A stretch of 64,000 bases of DNA from Mycolicibacter heraklionensis. GTDB taxonomy: Bacteria; Actinomycetota; Actinomycetes; Mycobacteriales; Mycobacteriaceae. Location: positions 1 through 64,000 of the forward strand of contig NZ_LDPO01000011.1 of NCBI RefSeq assembly GCF_001021505.1, written 5' to 3'. The translations under genes were made by a program, and so were the position numbers. Below, piece by piece: positions 35,456-46,084 of this stretch; positions within the stretch are counted from its first letter, which is position 1; each line of letters opens with the position of its first letter. A model generated the notes under the pieces. That model saw nothing but the letters and a program-made list of their open reading frames with translations. It was not told where the DNA came from and ran no database searches.

Positions 35456-36690
35456 CAGGCCGCTACCTGGTAGCGGGCCAGGATCTTCTCCCGGCGGCGC
35501 GGCGAGATGTTGGCCCGGGTGATGTCACCGGCGTAGTGCTCGAGCACCCGGTGGTCCATCAGCTTGCGCCACACCGGCGGGAAGTAGGTCACCCCAATGA
35601 GCGCTCCATATCCGGCCGGCAGGTTCGGCGAGTCCTCGAAGCTGCGCAGGGTCTGGTAGCGCCGGGTGGGGTTGGCGTGGTGGTCGCTGTGCCGCTGCAG
35701 GTGGTAGAGGAACAGGTTGGTGACCATGTGGTCGGAGTTCCAGCTGTGCTGCGGCGTGCAGCGCTCGTAGCGGCCTTGCGAACCCTCACCGCCCTGCTTC
35801 TGGCGCACCAGCCCGTAGTGCTCCAGGTAGTTCACCGACTCCAGCAGCGACGACCCGTAGATGGCGTTGATCAGCACGTAGGGCACCAGTGCGACACCGA
35901 ACACCGCGAGCATCACGCCCCAGAACAGCACCGACATCGCCAGCGCGTTGATCACGTCGTTGTCCGCCCAGGTCCGCGGGTTCCACGGGCTCTTGCCGGT
36001 CCGGCGGACCCGCTGGGCCTCCAATTCCCATGCCGAGCGGATGCCGCCGAAAGTGCTGCGGGGCAGAAACTCCCAGAACGTCTCACCGAAGCGGGCCGAC
36101 GCGGGGTCTTCCGGGGTGGCCACCCGGACGTGGTGGCCGCGGTTGTGCTCGACATAGAAGTGGCCGTAGCAGACCTGGGCCAGGGTGATCTTGGCCAGCC
36201 ACCGCTCCAGCGACTCCCGCTTGTGCCCCAGCTCGTGGGCGGTGTTGATGCCGACCCCGGCCACGGTGGCCGTCGTCATCGCCACCCCGATCTTGCCCAG
36301 CCAGCCCAGCGACCCGTCGAAGCCGAGCCAGCCCAGGTCCGAGGCGGTGAACAGGTAGGCACCGAAGATGGCGCTGGCGTACTGGAAGGGGATGTAGGCG
36401 TAGGTGGCGTAGCGGTAGTACTTGTCGTTCTCCAGCGCCGTCATCACCTCGTCCGGCGGGTTCTGCCCGTCGGCGCCGATCCACAGGTCCAGCGCCGGCA
36501 GGATGAGGTAGAGCAGGATCGGCCCGATGTACAGCGGGATTTGCGCCGTCGTGTGCAGGCCGGCCTTGTTCAGCGCCCAGACCAGCGGCAGCACCAGGAA
36601 GAGCATGGTGGGCACGATCAGGCCCAACAGCCACAGGTGACGTTTCTTGTCCTGCCAGACCTTCGGTTCGCTGGCCATTTCGGTGCTCAT
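35455..36690 (-). CDS. alkB: Alkane 1-monooxygenase AlkB
   Basis: A 411-aa integral-membrane diiron enzyme that hydroxylates the terminal carbon of medium-chain n-alkanes. The histidine boxes are all present: [26 protein letters not shown] (the AlkB signature), NSDHMVTN and [16 protein letters not shown]. About six membrane helices frame them. It opens the alkB-rubA-rubB-reductase operon, with stop and start codons overlapping throughout. ATG 36690 has a GAGAGG ribosome site. In M. tuberculosis, alkB (Rv3252c) is located elsewhere, so this locus lies at a non-tubercular site between recR and gatD. Regulation by the PucR-type gene upstream is likely. Confidence 0.95.
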   Translation of the reverse strand: MSTEMASEPKVWQDKKRHLWLLGLIVPTMLFLVLPLVWALNKAGLHTTAQIPLYIGPILLYLILPALDLWIGADGQNPPDEVMTALENDKYYRYATYAYIPFQYASAIFGAYLFTASDLGWLGFDGSLGWLGKIGVAMTTATVAGVGINTAHELGHKRESLERWLAKITLAQVCYGHFYVEHNRGHHVRVATPEDPASARFGETFWEFLPRSTFGGIRSAWELEAQRVRRTGKSPWNPRTWADNDVINALAMSVLFWGVMLAVFGVALVPYVLINAIYGSSLLESVNYLEHYGLVRQKQGGEGSQGRYERCTPQHSWNSDHMVTNLFLYHLQRHSDHHANPTRRYQTLRSFEDSPNLPAGYGALIGVTYFPPVWRKLMDHRVLEHYAGDITRANISPRRREKILARYQVAA

Positions 36691-36796
36691 TGCATTTCAA
36701 CCTCTCGCCTTGGTCACACCATGTTTTTCGGATGTGCCTGACGTTAGGTAGCGCGGCAGCCTCGTCGCTCGTCCCGCGCGGCCGGAATTCGGCCGG

Positions 36797-38065
36797 CTAT
36801 TCGTCTTCGGAAGACAACACGGCGGCGCCGTACCACTGGCACAGCAGCAGGGCGATCTCGACGTCCAGGCGGTCCTCGGCGATCGGCCGACCGCGCCGCT
36901 CGATCGCCCGCTGCACCCGGTACTTCATGGTGTTGACATGGAAATGCAGTTGCTCGCCGGCCGCCTTGAAGCTGGACCCGGTGCGCAGGAACACCCGCAG
37001 GGTGTCGCGCAGCCGGCCGTCGCTCTCGGTGTCGCAGGCCAGCGGGCCGAGCACCTCGGCGACCCAGGCCCGTGCGGCGGCCAGGTTGTCGCCGCCGAGC
37101 AGTGCCGCGGCGCCAAGACCGGGATCGCCGGCCGCGCTGACCCGGTTCATGGTCGCGCCGGAGGAGACCGCCAGGGTGTGCGCCGCCAAGGCCTGCTGGT
37201 GCGAGCGGCGGAAACCCTCGACACCGGGAAGCGGGGCACCGATCGCCACCCAGGGCTCGCCGTCCGCGGCGAGCGCGCACGCGCGGATCTGTTCCACCAC
37301 GTCGCCTCCGGCGGCCGAGGGCAGCGGAAGCCACGCCCACCCGCATGCGCTGTCGGCCGGGACGAACAGCGGCGGACCGTGCACCGCCAGCGTGTCGGCG
37401 AGCTGTTTGATGAAACCCTCCGCGGCGGCCAGCTTGTCGCCGCCGGCTTTCGGATACCACACGACCACTGCGACGTGGGTGCGCCGCAGCGGGTAGCGGA
37501 TCGCCGTCGTCATCGCGTCGACGTCGTTGCTCTCGCCGGCGAGAATCTCGCGGACCCGCAACGCGCGCACCGCATTTCGACTCTCCAGCCAGCGCTCCCG
37601 CTCGGCCTGGTAGACGGCGACCACCTGCTGCGACATCTCGTCGATATAGCCGAACATCAGCGTCGACATCGCGCCCAGCACACTCAGGCTCAGGTCCGGC
37701 TCCAGCTCGGCGGCGCGGACCTCCTCGAGTACCAGCCGCAGCGCCTCCGAGTGGCCCAGCCGGTAGCCGCGCACCAACGCGTTCACCGGCACCCCGCGCT
37801 GGGCCAGCCGGCGGGCGTGCTCCAGCGCAACCGGTGGGGCCGCGATGTCGGCTACCGGGATGTTGTGCCGGATCGCCGAAAAGTACGCGTCGACGTTCGC
37901 CGACACCGTCTCGTGCAGCAGCTGCAGCAGTGACGAATCGGTGGTCAGGTCCGGCGACTCCTTGGCGACCAGGTCTTCGATGACTCCGATGGTCTCGGCC
38001 AGGCGATCGTAGAGGCGCTGGGAGATTTCAATCGCGGCCTCGGCGACCGCGCTCTGATCGGTCAT
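36797..38065 (-). CDS. PucR/CdaR-type transcription regulator upstream of alkB
   Basis: A 422-aa regulator. Residues 1-170 form a helical sensor domain (RsbRD-like; LRHNIPVADI-type region and VNALVRGYRLGHSEAL). A GGDEF-like middle domain (about 190-310) follows. The C-terminal PucR helix-turn-helix reads LRVFLRTGSSFKAAGEQLHF then HVNTMKYRVQRAIERRGRPI. Such proteins are one-component activators of catabolic genes. It lies 106 bp upstream of alkB on the same strand, so it is the probable alkane-system regulator, in contrast to the TetR regulator that accompanies alkB in M. tuberculosis. Ligand unknown. Confidence 0.85.
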   Translation of the reverse strand: MTDQSAVAEAAIEISQRLYDRLAETIGVIEDLVAKESPDLTTDSSLLQLLHETVSANVDAYFSAIRHNIPVADIAAPPVALEHARRLAQRGVPVNALVRGYRLGHSEALRLVLEEVRAAELEPDLSLSVLGAMSTLMFGYIDEMSQQVVAVYQAERERWLESRNAVRALRVREILAGESNDVDAMTTAIRYPLRRTHVAVVVWYPKAGGDKLAAAEGFIKQLADTLAVHGPPLFVPADSACGWAWLPLPSAAGGDVVEQIRACALAADGEPWVAIGAPLPGVEGFRRSHQQALAAHTLAVSSGATMNRVSAAGDPGLGAAALLGGDNLAAARAWVAEVLGPLACDTESDGRLRDTLRVFLRTGSSFKAAGEQLHFHVNTMKYRVQRAIERRGRPIAEDRLDVEIALLLCQWYGAAVLSSEDE

Positions 38066-38078
38066 GGTCCGACCGTAG

Positions 38079-38798
38079 TCAGACCCGCCGGGGTGCAGCC
38101 AGCCGTTCGGCGCGCAGCACGTCCACTTCCGGCAGCTCCAGGGGCGCCAGGTCGCCGACCACCTTCGACAACAGCAGATCCGCCAGTTCCGGGTTGCGGG
38201 CCAGGCACGGCCCGTGCAGGTAGGTGGCGACGACGCTGCCCTGCACCGCGCCGTCGTAGCCGTCGCCGGCCCTGTTGCCGGCGCCCTTGGTCACCTTCGA
38301 CAGCGGTGTGGCCGATGGTCCCAGCACGGTGCCGCCGCGGTGGTTCTCGAAGCCGGTCAACGGCTGCGTCAGCCCGGCCAGTAGCGGCGTGCCTACCACC
38401 TCGCCGATGGTGCGCACGTCCTGCGGGGAGGTGGTCACGTCCAGCATCCCGACTCCGTCGACCCGCTCGCCGGCCGAGGTCTCATACCAGTGCCCGAGCA
38501 CCTGGATGGCCGCGCAGATCGCCAGCACGGGCGCGCCCCGCGCCGCCGCGCGCTGCAAGCCCGGGTGGGTGATCAGATGCCGGGTGGCCAGTCGCTGTGC
38601 GTAATCCTCGGCGCCGCCCAGGGTGTAGAGGTCCAAGGACTCGGGCACCGGTTCGGCCAGGGTGATCTCGACGATCTCGGCGGGAATCCCGCGCAGCAGC
38701 AGCCGCTGCCGCAGCACCACCGCATTGCCGCCGTCCCCGTAGGTGCCCATCACGTCCGGCAGCACCAGCCCGATCCGCACCGGATCAGCCCTGTTCAT
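38079..38798 (-). CDS. gatD: Lipid II isoglutaminyl synthase glutaminase subunit GatD
   Basis: A 239-aa CobB/CobQ-type glutamine amidotransferase. The nucleophile Cys is in LAICAAIQVLG (about residue 94), and the partner His is in VATYLHGPCLARN. With MurT it amidates the alpha-carboxyl of D-Glu in lipid II, which is needed for peptidoglycan cross-linking. Its ATG (38798) overlaps the murT stop by 4 bp, the usual murT-gatD coupling. The gene was formerly called cobQ2 in mycobacteria. Confidence 0.93.
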   Translation of the reverse strand: MNRADPVRIGLVLPDVMGTYGDGGNAVVLRQRLLLRGIPAEIVEITLAEPVPESLDLYTLGGAEDYAQRLATRHLITHPGLQRAAARGAPVLAICAAIQVLGHWYETSAGERVDGVGMLDVTTSPQDVRTIGEVVGTPLLAGLTQPLTGFENHRGGTVLGPSATPLSKVTKGAGNRAGDGYDGAVQGSVVATYLHGPCLARNPELADLLLSKVVGDLAPLELPEVDVLRAERLAAPRRV

Positions 38799-40021
38799 GA
38801 GGGTCCCAACCTCCGCTGCAACTGCAGGAACGCGGTGTAGTTGGCGACCACCTCGACCCGCCCGGGTGGGCAGGACGCGATCGCCGCGAGGGTGTCGTGC
38901 ACCAGGGTGTGCCGCACACCGGCGTAGCCCAGCCGCACCGCCAGGTCGGTTCCGCGCTCGCCGGCCGCCACCACCGGCACCTCTTCGAAGTGCTCGAAAC
39001 GCACGTCCCACAGCCAGGACAAGTCCTCACCGTCGGGCACCTGGCCGTTGACGGCGATCACCACCCCGGCGGCGTGCTTGTCGACCATCGACAGGGCTTC
39101 CTGCCAGCCGGCCGGGTTCTTGGCCAGCAGCATCCGCACCGTGTGGTCGCCGACCCGCACGCTGCGGTAGCGGCCGGCCACCTCGTCGACCGCCGAGACC
39201 GCGGCCACCGCTTTGACCGGATCGGCGCCCAGGGCGACGGCGGCCGCGACGGCCTGGGCGGCGTTGCCGCGGTTGACGGTGCCGGGCAGGGCCAGCCGCA
39301 TCGGCAGTACCAGCCCGTCCGGCCCGTAGAGCGAGTCGTCGTCGAACCACCACTGCGGCGTGGGCCGGCTGAACTCACTTCCGGTGGAGCGCCAGTGGTC
39401 GTCATGGCGGTCGATCACCTCGCCGGTACGCGGGCAACTGACCGAGTCGCCCGACCAGCCGGCGCGCGCGGCGACCCAGACCACGTTGGGACAGTCGTAG
39501 GCGGCCGAGGTCATCAGCACGTCGTCGCAGTTGGCGACCACCACCGTCTGCGGATGACGGGCGAGGCCGGTGCGCAGCGCGCGCTCCACGGCATTGATCT
39601 CGCCGACCCGGTCCAGCTGATCGCGGGACAGGTTGAGCAGCACCACCACGGCCGGCGATACCGCATCGGCGACGTGCGGGACATGCATCTCGTCGACCTC
39701 GAGGGCCGCCAGTGGCGCGGTCCGGTCGGCGGCCAGCGCCGCCACCAGCCCGGCGTCCATGTTGGCGCCCTCGGAGTTGGTGGCCACCGCGCCCAGGTCG
39801 CTCAGCGCGGCGGCGAGCATGCGGGTGGTGGTCGACTTGCCGTTGGTGCCGGTGACGATGGCGGTGCGCCGCCCCGCGCCGAGCTGACGCAGGATCGATC
39901 GGTCCAGGGTCATCGCGATCAGACCGCCGATCATGGCGCCGGCACCGCGGCCGGTCACCCGCGACGCCCACCGGGCACTCGCACCGGCGGCCAGCGCCAG
40001 GCGTCCGCGGGCGGTGATCAT
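38795..40021 (-). CDS. murT: Lipid II isoglutaminyl synthase ligase subunit MurT
   Basis: A 408-aa Mur-ligase-family enzyme. ATP loop TGTNGKSTTTRMLAAAL near residue 58, middle domain with LEVDEMHVPHVADA and LNLSRDQLDR, four cysteines in the zinc-ribbon-like insertion region (VVVANCDD; YDCPNV; VSCPRTGE), and a C-terminal DUF1727 domain. MurT activates D-Glu of lipid II; GatD supplies ammonia. The pair is essential in related species. Divergent from the dnaQ-like gene over 73 bp. Confidence 0.93.
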   Translation of the reverse strand: MITARGRLALAAGASARWASRVTGRGAGAMIGGLIAMTLDRSILRQLGAGRRTAIVTGTNGKSTTTRMLAAALSDLGAVATNSEGANMDAGLVAALAADRTAPLAALEVDEMHVPHVADAVSPAVVVLLNLSRDQLDRVGEINAVERALRTGLARHPQTVVVANCDDVLMTSAAYDCPNVVWVAARAGWSGDSVSCPRTGEVIDRHDDHWRSTGSEFSRPTPQWWFDDDSLYGPDGLVLPMRLALPGTVNRGNAAQAVAAAVALGADPVKAVAAVSAVDEVAGRYRSVRVGDHTVRMLLAKNPAGWQEALSMVDKHAAGVVIAVNGQVPDGEDLSWLWDVRFEHFEEVPVVAAGERGTDLAVRLGYAGVRHTLVHDTLAAIASCPPGRVEVVANYTAFLQLQRRLGPS

Positions 40022-40094
40022 GGCGTGAGTTTAAGTTGACGACACGGCTGGGCTGCGTCCGGCGTTCGTCACCCCTGCGTGCCATCCTCATCAC

Positions 40095-41084
40095 ATGAGT
40101 GCTCGGTGGGGCCGCCCGGCCCGCGAAACCGGCGACGGTTGGGTCGTGGTCGACGTCGAGACGTCGGGATTTCGGCCCGGGCAGGCGCGGGTGCTCAGCG
40201 TCGCCGCGCTGGCTCTCGACGGCGACGGCCGGGTAGAGCAGGCGGTGTCGCACCTGGTCAACCCGGGCACCGACCCGGGTCCCACCCATGTGCACGGGCT
40301 GACCGCCGAGATGCTGGCCGGCCAGCCGCAGTTCGCCGATGTCGTCGACGAGGTCGTCGCACTGCTGCCGGGCCGCACCCTGGTGGCCCACAACGTGGCC
40401 TTCGACTACACGTTCCTGGCGGCCGAAGCGGAGATGGCCGGCGCCGTGCTGCCCGTCGACTCGGTGATGTGCACCCTGGAGCTTGCTCGGCGGCTGGACC
40501 TGGGCCTGCCCAACCTTCGGCTGCAGACCCTGGCCGCACACTGGGGCGTCGTCCAGACGCGGGCGCACGACGCGCTCGACGACGCCCGGGTGCTGGCCGG
40601 GGTGCTGGAGCCCGCCCTGCAACGCGCCCGGGAGCGTGACGTGTGGCTGCCGGTCCGGCCGGTGACCCGGCGCCGCTGGCCCAACGGCCGGATCACCCAT
40701 GAGGAACTACGGCCGCTGAAGGCGCTGGCGTCGCGGATGCCGTGCGCGTACCTCAACCCGGGCCGCTACGTGCGGGGACGTCCGCTGGTGCAGGGCATGC
40801 GGGTGGCGTTGTCGGCGGAGTGCACCCGCACCCATGAGGAACTCGTCGAACGCATCCTGCACGCCGGGCTGGCCTACAGCGATGTCGTCGACGCCCACAC
40901 GTCGCTGGTGATCTGCAACGAAGACCGCCCCGAGCAGGGCAAGGGCTACCTGGCGCGCGAGCTGGGCGTGCCGACGGTCTCCGATCGCGACTTCATGGCG
41001 TGCGTCGGCCGGGTGGTTGACGGCACCGGCATCGAGGAGTTCGTCGACGCCGGGTCGGCCGGCGAGCAGATCTCGTTGTTTTAG
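40095..41084 (+). CDS. DnaQ-like 3'-5' exonuclease with BRCT domain and clamp motif
   Basis: A 329-aa DEDDh exonuclease (Rv3711c-like). Exo I VVDVETSG (about 18-25), Exo II VAHNVAFDYTFL, Exo III HDALDDARVL with the catalytic His. After residue 185 a basic linker leads to a BRCT-like domain (GMRVALSAECTRTHEELVERIL ... SLVICNED). The last five residues are QISLF, a textbook beta-clamp-binding motif. In mycobacteria main replication proofreading is done by the DnaE1 PHP domain, so this protein more likely acts in repair or processing at the clamp. GTG is not needed; ATG 40095 gives the full domain. Confidence 0.88.
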   Translation: MSARWGRPARETGDGWVVVDVETSGFRPGQARVLSVAALALDGDGRVEQAVSHLVNPGTDPGPTHVHGLTAEMLAGQPQFADVVDEVVALLPGRTLVAHNVAFDYTFLAAEAEMAGAVLPVDSVMCTLELARRLDLGLPNLRLQTLAAHWGVVQTRAHDALDDARVLAGVLEPALQRARERDVWLPVRPVTRRRWPNGRITHEELRPLKALASRMPCAYLNPGRYVRGRPLVQGMRVALSAECTRTHEELVERILHAGLAYSDVVDAHTSLVICNEDRPEQGKGYLARELGVPTVSDRDFMACVGRVVDGTGIEEFVDAGSAGEQISLF

Positions 41085-41105
41085 TCCCTGGTGGCCGACG
41101 GCGAG

Positions 41106-41122
41106 TGTCCCAATTTGGGACA
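41106..41122. promoter_or_regulatory. Perfect 17-bp palindrome upstream of the esterase
   Basis: TGTCCCAATTTGGGACA has perfect 8-bp arms around a central T. It lies 71 bp upstream of the esterase start and 22 bp after the dnaQ-like stop. The outer TGTC...GACA geometry is like sites of NtrC/AcoR-type activators, and such an activator is encoded just beyond the esterase. The link between the two is inferred. Confidence 0.65.
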
Positions 41123-41192
41123 TCGGCAGATGAACGGATAACGCCATGCTGTTAACCGTGATGAAACATTTGCGGTCATCGGCCGTCCCGCG

Positions 41193-42302
41193 ATGACCAC
41201 CGCTGTACGTGAAGACCGGGCAACCGCCGACGTGACCCCGCTGCGGGGCCGGGCCCGTCGAGGCGCGTCGACCCCGGCTCGGCGGCGGTATTCCTCGATG
41301 CCGGACGAGGTCATGGAGAACGGTCCCAGCCTCGCCGGCCAACTTGTCGGGCTCGCCGCCCGACTGAGCATCTGGCCCATCTTGGCGATCGGCAGTCAGC
41401 TGCCGAAGGCGCCATGGCCGTGGGGCCTGGTGGACCACGCTGCCCGGGTCGTCCCCTCCGCCCCGGGCAGCGTTCACCACACGGTCCGGTTGTCGCGCTG
41501 TACGGCACGGCTGGTCCGCGCCGCCGGCGTGCTGCCGGCGGACGGCACCGGGCGCGTCGTGCTGTACCTGCACGGCGGTGCTTTCATGACGTGCGGAGTC
41601 AACACCCACCACCGGCTGATCACCACGCTGTCGAAGTACGCGGACAGCCCCGCATTGGCGGTCAACTACCGGAAGATCCCCAAGCACTCGGTAGGCGCCG
41701 CGGTCGACGACTGCTATGAGGGCTACCAGTGGCTGCGGAGCCAGGGTTACGCGCCGGACCAGATCGTGTTGGCCGGTGACTCCGCCGGCGGCTACCTGGC
41801 TTTGGCGCTGGCCCAACGGCTCCTCGATGAGGCGGAACAACCCGCGGCCCTGGTCTGCATGTCGCCGCTGGCGCAGATCGCCAAGGCGTCCCGGCGTGCG
41901 CACCCCAACATCGGCACCGATGTGATGTTCCCGGCCAGGGCCTTCGACGCGCTGGTCGACCTGGTCACCCACGCCGCCAGACGGCGCAGCGTGGACGGCA
42001 CACCGGAGGAGATCTTCGAACCGCTTGACCACATCGAATCCGGGTTGTGCCCCACCCTGATCCACGTGTCCGGCTCCGAGGCCATGTTGCAGGACGCCAA
42101 GCTCGTTGCGGACAGCTTGGCCGGGGTGGGCGTTCCGGTCCAGCTGCGCGTGTGGCCGGGCCAGATGCACGTGTTCCAGATCGCCGGCTCGATGGTGCCG
42201 GAGGCCACCCGCTCGTTGCGCCAGATCGGCCAGTACATCCGTGAAGTGACCGATTGGATGGCGGTCCCGGACGGGATCGACGACTACGTGGTGATCCCGT
42301 AG
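41193..42302 (+). CDS. Alpha/beta-hydrolase esterase/lipase (HSL family)
   Basis: A 369-aa enzyme of the hormone-sensitive-lipase group. Oxyanion motif YLHGGAFMTCG, nucleophile elbow GDSAGGYLAL, acid in LIHVSGSEAMLQDAKL, and His in GQMHVFQIAG. The N-terminal 60 residues are basic and may be partly untranslated; ATG 41299 (MPDEVMENG) is a later in-frame alternative. Such enzymes hydrolyse short-chain esters (Lip family in M. tuberculosis). Preceded by a palindromic operator and convergent with the AcoR-like activator gene, with a 19-bp 3' overlap, suggesting that activator controls it. Confidence 0.82.
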   Translation: MTTAVREDRATADVTPLRGRARRGASTPARRRYSSMPDEVMENGPSLAGQLVGLAARLSIWPILAIGSQLPKAPWPWGLVDHAARVVPSAPGSVHHTVRLSRCTARLVRAAGVLPADGTGRVVLYLHGGAFMTCGVNTHHRLITTLSKYADSPALAVNYRKIPKHSVGAAVDDCYEGYQWLRSQGYAPDQIVLAGDSAGGYLALALAQRLLDEAEQPAALVCMSPLAQIAKASRRAHPNIGTDVMFPARAFDALVDLVTHAARRRSVDGTPEEIFEPLDHIESGLCPTLIHVSGSEAMLQDAKLVADSLAGVGVPVQLRVWPGQMHVFQIAGSMVPEATRSLRQIGQYIREVTDWMAVPDGIDDYVVIP

Positions 42303-44104
42303 GTCTTCAGCTTCCGGTACAGGCTCGACCGCGACATGCCCAGTTGCGCGGCGGCGGCGGCCCGGTTGTCGCCTGCCTGTCGTAGGGCCGCGACGATCGC
42401 GTCTCGTTCGATGACTTCGAGCTGAGTCAAGGCGCGGCGGGCGACGCTCTGGCAGTACCCGGGCAGGTCGGTGTCGGCGATCTCACCGATCTGGCGTTGG
42501 CGAAGGGCATGCACCAGGGCTTCCCGTAGCTGAGCGATGTTGCCGGGCCAGGAATGTCGGCCGACGAGCCGGTGCGCCGCCGGACTGAGCCGCACCTTGC
42601 GTTCCGGTGCGATCCCGCGCAGCAGGGCGGCGGTGATGCCCGGCAGATCATCGGTGCGGTATCGCAGCGGCGGCACGGTGATCGCGGCATGAAAGTGGCC
42701 CAGTAGCGCATCGAACGCCGGCGTCGAGCCGGACGGATCCTGCGACACCGTGGCGACCATCCATCCGGGTGAGTCGAGCGATTCGACCGCAGCGAAATAG
42801 GCGTTCAGCGCTTCGACGCCGGCCGTGTCTGCCCGGTCGATGTCCCGCGCGATATGCAACGTGGGCCCGCCCGGATCGTCCGGCAGCGGGCCGGCGATGC
42901 CTTGCGTCGCAAGCTGTTCGGCGTCGACCGTGACGCTGCGCGCGCCCGGATAGACCGACTGAAAAAGCTGCGTCGCCAGGGTGAACTTACCCACCCCGGG
43001 CTCGCCGACCAGCAGCACCGGAGTTTGGTTCTCCAGCGCCGCCCGTAGCTCGTCGCAGGCTCGCACCCACGCCGGAGAGCGACCGCCGGCCAGCGATTCG
43101 TGTGAGCCGAACAACGTGGTCAGTCCGAGCGGAAGCACGCCGGGCTCGGCGGATGCCCCTACCGATCCGGCGCGCCGAGACGTCGCCGGTTCGGCGATCA
43201 CCAGCATGCCGGCGATCTCCGTGCCCGCGAAGACACGGGTCCCGCGGATGCGCACCAGGCGTTGGCTGCCCGGCAGCACGAGGGTGTCGCTGGCGCGTTC
43301 TCTGCGGGCCAGCAGGAAAGTCGCGTGGTCGCGGAGCACCTGTTGTTCGCCGGCATCGAACATCTGCTGGGCGGCTGGGCTGGCGATCAACAGCGCGGCG
43401 CCGAAGGCGAAGACCGCCGCCCGGGCCGACCGGGCCGTCACCCGTAAGTAGGCGTCGAAGACGGCCTGCTGGGTCTGGCTGCGGTCGAGCAGCAGGTTGC
43501 GGCTGATCTCTTTCGCGGCGTTCTTGACCAGAATGTGCATGACGGGATTCCACGCCTGGGTCAACGTGGCGATTGCCACGACGCCCTCGACGCGTCCGGT
43601 GACGGGGTCGAGGATCGGGGCGCCGCTGGCGGCGAAGCCCTCCAGGCTTTCGCTGTAATGCTCCGGGCCGACGATGCTGACGGCTTGGCCCGACTCGAAG
43701 ACGGTGCCGGCGCCGTTGGTGCCGACGGCCGCCTCCGAGAAGTCGAATCCCGGCGCGTACTGGACTCGGTCGAACAGGTGCGTGGCCGTCGACGAGGAAT
43801 CGATCCGGTGGACGACCCGCACCCTGCGGTCGGTCAGGCCGACGGCCAGGGGCAGGTTGGCGGCGGAGGTGTCGTTGCCCAGCTGGTCCAGCACTGGTCG
43901 CGCGCAGCGCGCCAACAGCGAATCGGTGTCGATCTCATCGGTGAACGTGCTGATCGGGCGGACGACATCCACACCGGCATCCCGGCTGCGCTCCCACGAA
44001 GCGACAACCAGGTCGGAGACGCCCGCAACGCTCGGCCTGCCGAACTCCAGGAATGCCATCCGTTCGGCGGCAGTCCTCAGCAGCGGGTTGTCATCCCCGG
44101 ACAT
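42284..44104 (-). CDS. GAF-AAA+-Fis activator of the AcoR/NtrC type lacking the sigma-54 contact motif
   Basis: A 606-aa regulator. An N-terminal GAF-like sensor (about 60-230) is followed by an AAA+ domain with Walker A GEPGVGKF near residue 366 and the family segment PPLRYRTDDLPGI. A C-terminal Fis helix-turn-helix reads VAALRQAGDNRAAAAAQLGM then SRSSLYRKLKTYGI. The GAFTGA loop that contacts sigma-54 is missing and the AAA+ core is short, fitting mycobacteria, which have no sigma-54. It must work with another sigma factor or as a repressor. AcoR-type members respond to small alcohols, ketones or aldehydes. A neighbouring 17-bp palindrome is its likely site. Confidence 0.85.
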   Translation of the reverse strand: MSGDDNPLLRTAAERMAFLEFGRPSVAGVSDLVVASWERSRDAGVDVVRPISTFTDEIDTDSLLARCARPVLDQLGNDTSAANLPLAVGLTDRRVRVVHRIDSSSTATHLFDRVQYAPGFDFSEAAVGTNGAGTVFESGQAVSIVGPEHYSESLEGFAASGAPILDPVTGRVEGVVAIATLTQAWNPVMHILVKNAAKEISRNLLLDRSQTQQAVFDAYLRVTARSARAAVFAFGAALLIASPAAQQMFDAGEQQVLRDHATFLLARRERASDTLVLPGSQRLVRIRGTRVFAGTEIAGMLVIAEPATSRRAGSVGASAEPGVLPLGLTTLFGSHESLAGGRSPAWVRACDELRAALENQTPVLLVGEPGVGKFTLATQLFQSVYPGARSVTVDAEQLATQGIAGPLPDDPGGPTLHIARDIDRADTAGVEALNAYFAAVESLDSPGWMVATVSQDPSGSTPAFDALLGHFHAAITVPPLRYRTDDLPGITAALLRGIAPERKVRLSPAAHRLVGRHSWPGNIAQLREALVHALRQRQIGEIADTDLPGYCQSVARRALTQLEVIERDAIVAALRQAGDNRAAAAAQLGMSRSSLYRKLKTYGITT

Positions 44105-44142
44105 CGCGTCACTCGCGTCATACCTGCCCCCCCGTAGTCGCG

Positions 44143-45969
<1,827 letters not shown>

Positions 45970-45992
45970 TCAGGGCTTGTCCAGGGGACTCA

Positions 45993-46050
45993 GACCGGCG
46001 CATCGACGAAACCCGCGACGGGAGGCCGGTCCTGGTCAGACCCCGTCGCG
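45993..46050 (-). promoter_or_regulatory. leuA leader attenuator hairpins
   Basis: Reading toward leuA, 9-bp arms CGCGACGGG (46050-46042) and CCCGTCGCG (46022-46014) form a perfect hairpin whose first arm overlaps the end of the leader peptide. GACCGGC (46031-46025), inside that loop, can instead pair with GCCGGTC (45999-45993). Mutually exclusive pairings next to a Leu-rich leader are the layout of a ribosome-mediated attenuator. Which form terminates is not clear. Confidence 0.6.
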
Positions 46051-46077
46051 GCGTCCGAGCAGGAGCGCGCGCAGCAC
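46036..46077 (-). CDS. leu operon leader peptide (13 aa, 4 Leu)
   Basis: GTG 46077 opens a 13-codon frame encoding VLRALLLGRRDGV (first residue Met when translated) and ending TGA at 46036. Four codons are leucine, three of them consecutive. A TACACT -10 box ends 7 bp before the GTG and TTGGCG lies 16 bp further upstream, so the transcript should begin at the start codon (leaderless). This mirrors short Leu-rich leaders before leuA in Corynebacterium and other actinobacteria. Stalling at the Leu codons would control leuA. Confidence 0.75.
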   Translation of the reverse strand: MLRALLLGRRDGV

Positions 46078-46084
46078 GTCGGCC

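Noticed and set aside
36740..36760. TTAGGTAGC near alkB as a possible iron box
   Set aside because: Only half a site, no second arm at the needed distance.
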